Positions 9,601 through 18,411 of a stretch of DNA of 46,342 bases are shown in pieces. The position numbers and the translations under genes were made by a program. Below the pieces are notes generated by a model. That model did no database searches, was not told the origin of the DNA, and was given only the letters and a program-made list of their open reading frames with translations. How positions within the stretch are numbered: the first letter of the stretch is position 1; every line of letters begins with the position of its first letter. The DNA is from a virus. The DNA is taken from IMG/VR virus record IMGVR_UViG_3300046328_000681, positions 1-46,342 of that record, one strand, 5' to 3'.

Positions 9601-12600
9601 TTACACATAACTTTTAGTAGTATTAGTATTTACCGCATATACTTCCGTTTTAGTATTTTTCATTAATTGGGCTGAAACTTGCAAATGATAGCCCAATAGC
9701 CCTCTCGATTCGGCACGTTGGTCTTTTGAAATCATCACGTAATTCCCCGAAACAAAATTTGCAACGGCATCTAATGTCAAAGTTTTTGCGGTTTTCGAAA
9801 CTATTTTCCCTACAACTAAATTAGCTTGATTCAAAACTGTATCTCCAATGGATATTTCATCTTCTAATCGGAACGCAAAAGTCAATACAAGCCCCGATAG
9901 TGTGCAATTTCCAATACCCTGAACCGAAAGATTAGAACTGTCTAAAACGCTGTTAGAGGTTCTTATATAGGCTCGTTTTACTCCTTCTTGATTAACGAAG
10001 TCGGTTTTATCTATTTGCCCTGAATCTAAATCAGTAAGTAGGCTTACATCCCAAGCATCAGACCCTTCAATCTCAATATTTTTATAAATTTTTCTTTCGC
10101 TAGGTGCTTGTGAAAAATTAAATACAAATTTGCTCAAATATTCTGTTCCGTAAAAAGTGTTTCTTCCTGTAGGTTGATTGTGTTCGTAAATTTCCCCGTT
10201 GTAAAATGATAGAAACTTTCCGTTAACCCTACACATATCTTCAGGATTGAAAGTTATTCTACCCAACCATCCATTGTCTTTATCGCTATAAACCCAAGTA
10301 ACATAATCATTGGCGTTGTTGTTCATTTTGATATTCAACACATAAACGTCATGGTGTTGGTCGTACTCCCCAATGATATTATTAATGATATTATCACGAA
10401 ATAATTTCTTAAAGTAAGAGTTCATTCCTTGACTTGAAATCTCAAACAATCCGTTGTTGAAGTTGTCCTTTAACACAACCCCTCTTTTAGTATCGGTAAA
10501 ATAAGTGTTTGTTCCGTATTCGTCAAAACTTTCAGCGTGATACGAAATTCCATATTCACCAGGAGTCATTTGCTGTTCCCCTAAAACATACTCCACCTTT
10601 GTTAGATTCGTACTTCCATCAGCGTTGTATAGTAAGTCTTTACCATACAAAACAGTACTACACTTATCCTCTTGACGTACTTCAAGATTATTGTCCGTGC
10701 CTTTTATTTTAACTATTTTACCATAAGACTTATCCATATCCTCTTTGTAGTTGGCTAGTGATAAGTTAAACTCATTTAGCTTGTTTACATTAGAATTTGA
10801 ATTAAAAACACCTGAATAGGTAATGTCGGCAAAGCGTCTAATTTGCTTATATTCAACTTCGCTAACCGCCGTAGGGCTTGAATCTATTGAAAAACTATTT
10901 TCGTTAAAAGCATCCCTAATTCTATTACTTTCTACGCCGTTCCCGAAACTGAAACAATTAAACGCCCTAGTTAATATATGGTCTTCAAATTCGTGTTCAC
11001 CATCTATTACTCTGTATTTTTCTGGGGTTTTAAAAAAAGGCGTGTTAGGCTCTAAAATAGGGTCGGTTTCGAATATTAAGTTCCCCCTAGAAAAAGAAAC
11101 ATCAAATTTAACTCTAGTGTGAATGTCTCTTGAAGATGTCCCGTCTCTATTTGGTCTTACAGTAAAAGTTTCCCCATTGGCGCTAAAAATACCTTTATAT
11201 CCGGTTAACAGAATAGTATCAGCAAAAGATGCCCATTCGCTAAGAATCCTTACTTCCGCATCAAACCAATCTTTAACCGAATCGTAATCTTCACTTGCAG
11301 TTAACTCTCTATTAAAAGTATGTTTAAAAGCAATCGATCCATAGGCTTCTACTTCAATAAAAACATTAATCACAGAACCTCCGTTGATTTCATAGGGTTC
11401 AAAAACAGATGCGGCATTATACTCCCCAAACTCTGGACTTGTTGTTATATCGCCACGAGTAGGGTATCTTCTTGTTACATAAGCTGAAAATTCTTTGTTA
11501 GAATCTTTTTCAACGTTCATATCAAAATTCCCTTGTTTTACTTTTATGTAATATCCTGATTTTTCTTTTAGTTCGGTAGTGACGGCTAAGTTATTGCCTT
11601 CAATAAAGTTTGCGTCCTTATACCCAGCTTCCAAAACTTTTACTTTAACCAAACGGTCTATAACCCCACTAAAATCAGACTTCAAAATCAACTCATCGCC
11701 TTCGTTTACCTTGTTTTTGTTTTCGCCTACAATGTTTATCCATCGAAACAAGCCGTCCTTGTAAACTAAATTACCATATAGCGTATCGTAGGCTTTTTTG
11801 GGTTGTTTTATTCCAAAACGATAGTATTTAGCCCAAGATGGAGGGTTGTGATTTAAAGAAACTTTTAATTTATTTATCAACGCACTATTTTCTGCTGGAA
11901 TATGAACTGTGTTGGTAGGGCAAATCAAAGCGGTGCTTTCTCTTCCTTCGTTATCTAAATACACCATACACACTTCCAAATCCCGATTGCTATGCAAACT
12001 AGCATAAGAATCTCCTGCGGTTACGGTAGTGCTATATTCGTCAACAATATGAAAATCTGTTTTGTGCTCTGTTATGCCTGAAGGTTCAGTTACGTTATAA
12101 ACTACTTTTGGAGTCCTAATTTTTAAATATCCAGTAGCAGGAATACTAACTAAAAAACCAACGTATGATAATGGCACTTCTTCGCCCTCGTAACTCATAT
12201 AAGGCTTAAAGGAAGTTGAAAAAGAACCTTCTATTTGTTCTTTAAAAGAGGAATTAGCTATAAAATCAGCTAGATTAGTATAGTTTGAAGTAAGAGTGTA
12301 AGGAAAAGTAATGTCAATCACATTGCCCTCATTTAACGATGATTTCAGCGTAAAATTAAATCGCATTTGTTTTCCTGACGAAAAAACAAAAGTTGATAAA
12401 TCAGTAATACAATCTCTTTTTATAATGGTATTCCCCTCTAAAGAAGATAATACACCCGTAGAGTTGGGATAAGATAGTTGACTTGTCGCCGAATAAACAT
12501 ATTCAGAAATTTTCGAGGTAAAAACAACGCCTCCCCATATCCCAAAGGTAAGTGTTGCGTTATAAATTAAACCATCTGCACTATAGACAAAATAGGTTAA

Positions 12601-14004
12601 GTTACGGTCAACGGTGCTTTCGTAGGCAAGTGTTTGAGTACCTGTTAATCCTGTCCATTCTGTGACTAACACACCCGCATCTCTAACAACCACTTTATAA
12701 ACGACATCGCTATATGACTGTCTTGGGGTTATGGTAATTGAATTCTTAGCCTTATTCCCTATAGATAAAGTATAGCTAATGACGTTCGTAGTGAAATTCA
12801 TGTAATCTACAGGAGTACTACCACCTCCTGCTAATCCCGATTCAAAATCAATTAAGTTGGAGTACAAATTAGAATCAACGTGATTTTCAATTGTAGTCGT
12901 TAGTGCGTCTGAAAAAACATCTTCTGATACTATTTCTAAATCAAAATCAACGTCTTCCGTGATGTTTCTACCTTCCAAATAATCCGAATAACCTAGTCTA
13001 TTTCCAAATACTGTTTGCGCCCCTGCCTGTAGAGGTACGTTGTCAAAAGACCTCGTGTATTGACTTTCGGGTAGTGGCAAGTAAAGTTTACTGTTGTCAA
13101 ACTGAAAGGTTTGAGTAATGCTGTTGCCTGTTTTTTTAAACTTATCTACAATATAAACCGTAGACGAGTTGGACTCTCTCATTAATAATTGAACTTCTAA
13201 AACGCTTCTTACTCCTGTGTTATAAGACACGTCAACAGCGTTAAATAGATTAAGCATCCCTTTGTTATCGTAGGTCTGATAGTCCATTTTAAACGAGTCT
13301 GGCGAAAACGCCACTTCGCTCCAAGGGGAAAAAGCAGAAAATAAATTATCGTTGTATTTGTATCTGTAAGCAAAGCAAATAAACTTATCGTTTATAAAAT
13401 CTTCTACCCCTCCACTTGCACTTGTTGTCAAAACAAGGGTAGGAGCGTCTATTGGCGCGGGTTTCATTACACTTATTTCTTCATCTGTAAACCAATCTAT
13501 ACCTAAAGCAATGTGATTGGCTTTAAATCTTTCGATATTAAGTAGTCTTAGCGGGTTGCTATCTCCCGAAAAAGCCAATAAATTACCTCCTTGTTTAGTG
13601 TCTGTATCATAAGGTTCACCGCTTACAATTACATCTACATTTCTTATTCTTTCTCCTGATATAAAATTTAACCTACCAGTAGTGGCTACAGATTGCGCTA
13701 CAATAGCAGACGCAAAAGTCACACTATCATATTCTATAATATAATCGTGATTCGTGCCTTTTATAAAATTGTAAACTTTGTTGTCGCTAGAGTTTACTCC
13801 GTGTCCTATCGTTTTTCCTCCCGTAATGGCATAGGCAGTTTTCAAAACATTTCCCAAAGCATTTTTTCCAATCCCACCACTCGAAGCCTCTACCGTGGCA
13901 ACAAAGAAGTTTTCAGCGTCTACAAGTTCGTCAGAACTCACAAAACGAGGGTCGGCATCCTTATTGATTATACCCTTCAAAAATGTATTTTGGAATTTTA
14001 TCAT
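9601..14004 (-). CDS. P22 gp10-like tail stabilisation / nozzle protein
   Basis: A 1,467-residue virion protein. The N-terminus (FQNTFLKGIINKDADPRFVSSDELVDAENF) has the typical opening of the stabilisation proteins of crAss-like podoviruses, where an NKD-x-D-x-R segment and a 'DAxN' segment precede a glycine-rich loop (EASSGGIGKNALGN). The remainder is beta-rich with many aromatic and Asn/Ser/Thr residues and no enzymatic motif. In podoviruses this protein closes the tail below the ring proteins and forms the nozzle. It follows the ring-protein genes directly, separated only by a 41-codon gene, and precedes the cupin gene after a promoter. Family assignment is from N-terminal pattern and gene order. 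Confidence 0.75.
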   Translation of the reverse strand: MIKFQNTFLKGIINKDADPRFVSSDELVDAENFFVATVEASSGGIGKNALGNVLKTAYAITGGKTIGHGVNSSDNKVYNFIKGTNHDYIIEYDSVTFASAIVAQSVATTGRLNFISGERIRNVDVIVSGEPYDTDTKQGGNLLAFSGDSNPLRLLNIERFKANHIALGIDWFTDEEISVMKPAPIDAPTLVLTTSASGGVEDFINDKFICFAYRYKYNDNLFSAFSPWSEVAFSPDSFKMDYQTYDNKGMLNLFNAVDVSYNTGVRSVLEVQLLMRESNSSTVYIVDKFKKTGNSITQTFQFDNSKLYLPLPESQYTRSFDNVPLQAGAQTVFGNRLGYSDYLEGRNITEDVDFDLEIVSEDVFSDALTTTIENHVDSNLYSNLIDFESGLAGGGSTPVDYMNFTTNVISYTLSIGNKAKNSITITPRQSYSDVVYKVVVRDAGVLVTEWTGLTGTQTLAYESTVDRNLTYFVYSADGLIYNATLTFGIWGGVVFTSKISEYVYSATSQLSYPNSTGVLSSLEGNTIIKRDCITDLSTFVFSSGKQMRFNFTLKSSLNEGNVIDITFPYTLTSNYTNLADFIANSSFKEQIEGSFSTSFKPYMSYEGEEVPLSYVGFLVSIPATGYLKIRTPKVVYNVTEPSGITEHKTDFHIVDEYSTTVTAGDSYASLHSNRDLEVCMVYLDNEGRESTALICPTNTVHIPAENSALINKLKVSLNHNPPSWAKYYRFGIKQPKKAYDTLYGNLVYKDGLFRWINIVGENKNKVNEGDELILKSDFSGVIDRLVKVKVLEAGYKDANFIEGNNLAVTTELKEKSGYYIKVKQGNFDMNVEKDSNKEFSAYVTRRYPTRGDITTSPEFGEYNAASVFEPYEINGGSVINVFIEVEAYGSIAFKHTFNRELTASEDYDSVKDWFDAEVRILSEWASFADTILLTGYKGIFSANGETFTVRPNRDGTSSRDIHTRVKFDVSFSRGNLIFETDPILEPNTPFFKTPEKYRVIDGEHEFEDHILTRAFNCFSFGNGVESNRIRDAFNENSFSIDSSPTAVSEVEYKQIRRFADITYSGVFNSNSNVNKLNEFNLSLANYKEDMDKSYGKIVKIKGTDNNLEVRQEDKCSTVLYGKDLLYNADGSTNLTKVEYVLGEQQMTPGEYGISYHAESFDEYGTNTYFTDTKRGVVLKDNFNNGLFEISSQGMNSYFKKLFRDNIINNIIGEYDQHHDVYVLNIKMNNNANDYVTWVYSDKDNGWLGRITFNPEDMCRVNGKFLSFYNGEIYEHNQPTGRNTFYGTEYLSKFVFNFSQAPSERKIYKNIEIEGSDAWDVSLLTDLDSGQIDKTDFVNQEGVKRAYIRTSNSVLDSSNLSVQGIGNCTLSGLVLTFAFRLEDEISIGDTVLNQANLVVGKIVSKTAKTLTLDAVANFVSGNYVMISKDQRAESRGLLGYHLQVSAQLMKNTKTEVYAVNTNTTKSYV

Positions 14005-14005
14005 C

Positions 14006-14131
14006 TTACTTTATTGGTGGGTTATATCCAGTTAAAAACCTACCTTTATCGGAAGGAACGAAAATTACTTTACTGTTAGGAATATTATTTTCCCATCGAA
14101 AATCTCCACGTATTAATTTTACTTTATCCAT
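14006..14131 (-). CDS. 41-residue stand-alone copy of a terminase segment
   Basis: ATG at 14131 overlaps the end of the upstream ring gene by 13 bp in another frame. TAA at 14008-14006 lies one base before the ATG of the stabilisation protein gene. The product (KLIRGDFRWENNIP, then KVIFVPSDKGRFL near the C-terminus) aligns along nearly its whole length, without gaps, to an internal part of this phage's own large terminase (TLVRGNFSWEDNIP ... RVIWTPTEKGRFLVSWIPP), about 20 identities in 38 positions. It contains none of the Walker or nuclease residues. It may be a recombination relic of a second terminase, or a small domain with its own role. The tight packing between two structural genes suggests it is translated. 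Confidence 0.7.
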   Translation of the reverse strand: MDKVKLIRGDFRWENNIPNSKVIFVPSDKGRFLTGYNPPIK

Positions 14132-14967
14132 TGTCTTTTTGCATTAAGGAATAGCATTATGTCGGAAATTTTAATGTCCATCATTGCTATTTTTGCGTTT
14201 TTATATTCGGCAAACCACATTTTTTTAGCTTCATTTTTCTCGTACATTGGAACGTTGAATAATGTTTTCATTAACTCGTAGTTCACATAGTTGTAGAGTG
14301 CTTGTTCAGCAAGTTTGCTTACTTTAATTTCGCTTTCGTTGCTGTATTCCAATCCATCCGAAATGTATTCAACCATCAACACTCTACTTGCATTATCGGA
14401 GCTAAAATGTACTTTACCACTTCTAGTATCAATGTTAAAATAACCGTTGGCATTTTGTGTAGGGTCTAATCTAAAATTGGAATGAACGCTACCGCAACCA
14501 CCCTCAAAAACACGTCTATTTACCCTGTCATTTAATTCCGAATAATAAGTATTACCCTCTAATATAAATCCATCATCATCAAATAAGATTTCAGCATCAT
14601 GGTCTTGCAAATAAGCCGTAGCCATTGCCATTCTTTCGTTTCTCGATAGCACCATCAATTCTCCTGTTTCTGGATTCACATACGAAAAACGGACATAATT
14701 TACATAGTCAGGAGGTAGTGTTATATCATTAGTGTCGCCAAGTTCTAATTCTACTTTTTTTACCTCTCTCAAAGCGTTCATAGAGAATTTCTTGATTCCT
14801 TGCTTGAATTGATATAAGATTTTTGAACGAGGAACTTTATTTAAAATCGTTCCGTCCCCCGTAAAGTTCGAAATGAAATTAATAACCATTTCTTCCAATG
14901 AAACGTACGAATATGAACCGTGATTCGCTTCGTCGGAATAATATTCTTCGGGGTTCATTGAAGCCAT
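14119..14967 (-). CDS. Ring / neck protein (head-tail connector)
   Basis: A 282-residue protein. It opens with a helix-rich region (YSYVSLEEMVINFISNFTGD) and the segment SKILYQFKQGIKKFSMNALREVKKVELEL, followed by a beta-rich part with DITLPPDYVNYVRFSYVNPETGELMVLSR and a C-terminal helical part. This 'helices, then LPPDYVxYVRxS strand' design is characteristic of the ring/adaptor proteins of crAss-like and T7/P22-like podoviruses that stack below the portal. It ends three bases after the preceding ring gene begins its own cistron and overlaps the 41-codon terminase-like gene. The exact ring number cannot be assigned from sequence alone. Confidence 0.65.
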   Translation of the reverse strand: MASMNPEEYYSDEANHGSYSYVSLEEMVINFISNFTGDGTILNKVPRSKILYQFKQGIKKFSMNALREVKKVELELGDTNDITLPPDYVNYVRFSYVNPETGELMVLSRNERMAMATAYLQDHDAEILFDDDGFILEGNTYYSELNDRVNRRVFEGGCGSVHSNFRLDPTQNANGYFNIDTRSGKVHFSSDNASRVLMVEYISDGLEYSNESEIKVSKLAEQALYNYVNYELMKTLFNVPMYEKNEAKKMWFAEYKNAKIAMMDIKISDIMLFLNAKRQWIK

Positions 14968-14969
14968 AA

Positions 14970-15707
14970 TTAAGATTGTTTTTGTTCAGTTACTACCTCT
15001 GAATTTGCAGCAGCGGCTACTACTTCATCTTGTTGAATAGAAAGTCCGCAGAAAGCCATTATTTTCATTACAAGTGGGTAGAAAAGGCTTTCATCTATTT
15101 CTATATCTTGTCTGTCACTCGCTCCCGCACTAAAAACAGGGTTTCCGTTTCCGTCTAATATGTAACTCCATTTAGGGGCTTTAGGAGTTCTGATATAAAG
15201 CAACTCTACTGAATATCCCGCAGGTGCTTTTGGAAAAACTCTATATCCTGAACCTATTTTAGTGTAGATAGGATAGGTAGTAGTTGGGGCATTTAACTTA
15301 GAATTGATTGCGTTATTCCAAATATCTCCTTTTGGCACTTCTTCACAACTTGCTTTTTTACCCGAAGCGGTTAACACTAATGATAATCCACTAGTTCGGT
15401 ACAAATCGGCTCCGTCATAAGTCCAAACATCATTAGGTGCGCTATAAGTGAAATTCGACGGCGTAGTAAACTCTGAAAAGTTATCAATTTGCTCCTGAAT
15501 ATTCTTTGGAATATCTGCAAATCCATTGTTTGCTATGTGTCTTTGTTGGTTATTTAACCACTTGTTATACTGAAAAAATAGGTTTTCAAACAGCTCTAAT
15601 TGAGCTAAATGACAAAAAGCATCAAACTCCATAGGAGAAATAAACGCCCTGTTGTTTTTGTCCAACAATAACAATACGGTATTTCGGCACTTATTAATTG
15701 AAATCAT
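14970..15707 (-). CDS. Ring / neck structural protein with EF-like N-terminal helices
   Basis: A 245-residue protein. The N-terminus MISINKCRNTVLLLLDKNNR followed by AFISPMEFDAFCHLAQLELF is the well-known opening of a Bacteroidota-phage structural family (pattern 'V..LL.K..RG.I.P.EF...A..AQLE.FE'), found in the neck region of crAss-like phages. The middle is beta-rich (YTKIGSGYRVFPKAPAGYSV ELLYIRTPKAPKW), and the C-terminus is helical, ending in a Gln/Glu-rich tail. It is the first gene after a late promoter (-7 box 15725-15732) and lies two bases before the next ring gene. Confidence 0.7.
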   Translation of the reverse strand: MISINKCRNTVLLLLDKNNRAFISPMEFDAFCHLAQLELFENLFFQYNKWLNNQQRHIANNGFADIPKNIQEQIDNFSEFTTPSNFTYSAPNDVWTYDGADLYRTSGLSLVLTASGKKASCEEVPKGDIWNNAINSKLNAPTTTYPIYTKIGSGYRVFPKAPAGYSVELLYIRTPKAPKWSYILDGNGNPVFSAGASDRQDIEIDESLFYPLVMKIMAFCGLSIQQDEVVAAAANSEVVTEQKQS

Positions 15708-15724
15708 ACTTCGAGTATTTTCAA

Positions 15725-15767
15725 CAAAGATAAAAAATAAACGTTCGCAAATGTTTGTTGTCGTTTA
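15725..15767 (-). promoter_or_regulatory. Late-type promoter, upstream of the ring-protein operon
   Basis: Minus strand: AAACGACAACAAACATTTG (15766-15748), 15 bases, then TATCTTTG (15732-15725). The ATG of the ring gene is 17 bases after the box. It sits directly behind the terminator of the upstream gene, so the two form a terminator-promoter boundary. Confidence 0.85.
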
Positions 15768-15778
15768 TTTTACAAAAA

Positions 15779-15800
15779 AACCACCCTGAAAAGAGTGGTT
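15779..15800 (-). terminator. Rho-independent terminator
   Basis: Minus strand hairpin with arms AACCACTC and GGGTGGTT (one G-U pair) and a TTTTCA loop, followed by a run of T. It lies 20 bp after the stop of the gene ending at 15820 and just before the next promoter. Confidence 0.8.
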
Positions 15801-15819
15801 TTAATGCTATTTTAAGATT

Positions 15820-16884
15820 TTATTTCGAATGCAACAAGAACTCATAAAACGTTCTCCCTACTCCTGACTCAAAGTATTTCACGATTTCTTCAATTTCATC
15901 GTGATTTTTGGCTACTTCAAGAATAACTTCTCGGTTTTTGTTCATCCAACGATAGGTGCTGTAAATCAATTCCCCTGTTGCCATAGCTCCTTTGACTACT
16001 CCTTTGATTTTTATCGTTGGGTCTTCAGTGTATGCGATGTATTTTGCAGGGTCTTTTTTAGCAATAGCCAATACTTCTTCCTCTAATAATTCTGTACTCC
16101 AAGAATCAACGTAATTAGGGCATTCTACCGATGCAATGGCTCTATTTGTTATTTCGCCTACACCAAATACCAATCCCAATGCTTTCAAGTTTAATTTCTC
16201 TTTCGCTACAATCTCTCTTGATTTAGCTTTTGGATCGTACTCTGTAAATATTTTATCTTTGTACGGGTGAATATGCAAGAATTTCTGCAAGTTGATTTCG
16301 TTGGCAGGCACTTTTAGTCGCCCAAACTTAAACAAGATTTCCGCCAATACTACCGAACCTGGTTCTTTACTTTGATTCTCCTGAAAAAATGAAGGCTGAT
16401 TACTAGCATAACGTAGAATATGCACCTTGTTTTTTACTTTGTTAAAGTACTGTAAAGGCACTAAATCAGTATGTTTTGATGGGATAGATGCCGAAACTGG
16501 TTTTCCGTCCAAATATTCATACTCCCTATCTCTAACTTCCCAATTTTTAAATTCTGGCAAATCTTCGATGTCGTATTCTTCTTTTACCAATGGCGGTTGG
16601 TATTGGGGTTGCTGTGGTTGAGCAAAACTGATTCCTTTTAGCTTTTCAGCTACCATTTTGTCAAGCATTTCGCTTACTTGTGATAGTGGAATTGTAGGCT
16701 CTTTTTCTTCCGCCACAATTGGTGCTTTTTCTTCGATTGCATCCGGAGCAGTTTCAAAAGATTTTAGGTATTCATCCAACGGAATTTCCCCTACATATTC
16801 TTTTTGGTCGTTGATTAATCCTTCATTTGCCATTTGCTTGTATAGCTTAGACAAATGGTGCGGTAACTTTGTTTCTGTACTCAT
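15820..16884 (-). CDS. Virion-operon protein next to the major capsid protein
   Basis: The frame is open from 16938, but a late promoter -7 box lies at 16919-16926, so the earlier ATG would sit on the promoter. I choose the ATG at 16884 (MSTETKLPHHLSKLYKQMAN), giving 354 residues. The first 110 residues are acidic and low-complexity (EEKAPIVAEEKEPTI, QPQQPQYQPP). The rest is a compact domain with the segment GSVVLAEILFKFGRLKVPANEINLQKFLHIHP, a type also found beside capsid genes of other tailed phages. No enzymatic motif is seen. It has its own promoter and terminator, which suggests it is needed at a separate level; a capsid accessory or decoration role is inference. Confidence 0.6.
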   Translation of the reverse strand: MSTETKLPHHLSKLYKQMANEGLINDQKEYVGEIPLDEYLKSFETAPDAIEEKAPIVAEEKEPTIPLSQVSEMLDKMVAEKLKGISFAQPQQPQYQPPLVKEEYDIEDLPEFKNWEVRDREYEYLDGKPVSASIPSKHTDLVPLQYFNKVKNKVHILRYASNQPSFFQENQSKEPGSVVLAEILFKFGRLKVPANEINLQKFLHIHPYKDKIFTEYDPKAKSREIVAKEKLNLKALGLVFGVGEITNRAIASVECPNYVDSWSTELLEEEVLAIAKKDPAKYIAYTEDPTIKIKGVVKGAMATGELIYSTYRWMNKNREVILEVAKNHDEIEEIVKYFESGVGRTFYEFLLHSK

Positions 16885-16918
16885 TTTGTTTTGATTTAAT
16901 TGATTATTTATTGAACAA

Positions 16919-16962
16919 CAAAGGTAAATGTTATTCATTTACAAACGTTTGTTGTCGTTTAA
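16919..16962 (-). promoter_or_regulatory. Late-type promoter, upstream of the 16884-15820 gene
   Basis: Minus strand: AAACGACAACAAACGTTTG (16960-16942), 15 bases, TACCTTTG (16926-16919), ATG 34 bases later. This copy matches the consensus of the shared element exactly. Confidence 0.9.
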
Positions 16963-16978
16963 ATTTTGGACGTAAAAA

Positions 16979-17001
16979 AACCCACTCGATTTGAGTGGGT
17001 T
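16979..17001 (-). terminator. Rho-independent terminator after the major capsid gene
   Basis: Minus strand perfect 9-bp stem AACCCACTC / GAGTGGGTT, loop AAATC, followed by TTTTT. It lies 19 bp past the capsid stop and is followed at once by the next late promoter. Confidence 0.9.
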
Positions 17002-17020
17002 TTAATCTAAAAACTATCCT

Positions 17021-18361
17021 TTAACCCTGAAATTTCACAGTGTTGTTTCTTCCTATCAAAACCGTAGCCGATTCGTTTTGGAATTCACAAGTGATGGTAT
17101 CAGTCAAACTTGTTCCTTCTTTCCAGTCTCTAACAACCATTTCGTAATCACGGTTTGTAGCGCCATATTGACGATTTCTAACGTGAATCATTGGTTTAAC
17201 AGATGGCGTTCCGACCATTGGGTCTACTACAGATTGAGAAGCAGAAGGAATCAAGAAACCATTTACTTTAGAAACCCCTGTGATTGCTCCTTGAGCAGTT
17301 GTTTCTTTTAAGTATTGTAATGGAGAATAAGCGAAATCATATCCACCTAAACAATATCCTTGAAAAGATAATTGTTGCACCATATTCTTGTCGTTATTGA
17401 ATTGTCCGTAAGCAGAACCAGTTGTTACGTTGGTAGAAGCTAAGAACTTATCAATAGCAAAACAGAAAGCGGTTGTTCCGTAGATGATGTTATCTCTCAA
17501 TTGTCCTTGTTTTTCCAAACGGTCAATCAAACTTTCGGCAGATGCGAAGTCAGCGATTGTTCCTGCGAAGATATTTCCTTCCCCCATTGCAGAAAGCAAA
17601 CCTTGACGACCCTTGTATCCTGCGGCAAGTAAATCACCCGCCCAAGACTCTGAATTAAAGTGAGCAGACTCTACTTTGTTTCTGAAACGTCTTTCGGTAT
17701 TGTCTTTGTTTACGTCATACCAAATATAACCTAATGTATTTCCTGTGGTATTGTCAGTTGCTTTCAACCAAGAAATTTGAGCCATATTTGTACGGTTCTC
17801 GCTAACCATCTCTTTTGTGATAGTACCACGAGTTGTGTATTGTTGGTATTTTGTATTCAATGATTCTTGCATACCTGCTGAACCTTTTAAGAATTCAGAA
17901 CTGTCGGCAAAAACTGAAATTCCTGTAGCTCCTAACGCTGTCCATCCTGCTGCTTGACCACAAGATGCGGTGAAAGTAGTTGAAGTTGTAGCGGAGATTC
18001 TACCTTTTCTTGAAATTGTTCCGTCAGGTAAGAAGGCTTGAATAACTTCACCTACTCTAAAAGTATGGTCAGCTAATGTAAATACATCTGCTGTACGCGC
18101 TACTCCTGTGGCAAGTTGAGTTAATCTATCTTCTTCTGTCCAAGTGATAACATCACTTGCATAAGGAATTTTACGTCCTGTTTTTTCGAAAAAACCGTCA
18201 ATCATTTGGCTACCATATCGCTTGTTTAAGGTTTTATCCATATCAGGCAATTGGTGGTCAAAATAATCCAAGTCGGTCAAATCTAAATAATTCGCTGCTG
18301 TAGGTACTTTTGTCGCACTTGGCGTGTATCTTACTGCTGGTGATCCTGCTATTGCTCCCAT
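17021..18361 (-). CDS. Major capsid protein
   Basis: A 446-residue protein placed between the scaffold and neck genes, with its own strong terminator. The sequence is the size and composition of an HK97-fold capsid subunit: an N-arm with Pro/Ala/Thr, an early DYFDHQLPDMDKTLNKRYGSQ segment, a central domain with YQQYTTRGTITKEMVSENR, and late strands RDYEMVVRDWKEGTSLTDT and SATVLIGRNNTVKF. The order portal, small basic protein, scaffold, capsid, neck is standard for podoviruses. I see no cleavage motif or Ig-like insertion with certainty. The call rests on position, length and overall pattern. Confidence 0.75.
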   Translation of the reverse strand: MGAIAGSPAVRYTPSATKVPTAANYLDLTDLDYFDHQLPDMDKTLNKRYGSQMIDGFFEKTGRKIPYASDVITWTEEDRLTQLATGVARTADVFTLADHTFRVGEVIQAFLPDGTISRKGRISATTSTTFTASCGQAAGWTALGATGISVFADSSEFLKGSAGMQESLNTKYQQYTTRGTITKEMVSENRTNMAQISWLKATDNTTGNTLGYIWYDVNKDNTERRFRNKVESAHFNSESWAGDLLAAGYKGRQGLLSAMGEGNIFAGTIADFASAESLIDRLEKQGQLRDNIIYGTTAFCFAIDKFLASTNVTTGSAYGQFNNDKNMVQQLSFQGYCLGGYDFAYSPLQYLKETTAQGAITGVSKVNGFLIPSASQSVVDPMVGTPSVKPMIHVRNRQYGATNRDYEMVVRDWKEGTSLTDTITCEFQNESATVLIGRNNTVKFQG

Positions 18362-18411
18362 TTTTTGGTGTTTGTTTTAAAAATTAGTAATTGTTTTTAA
18401 AACAAGAAATT

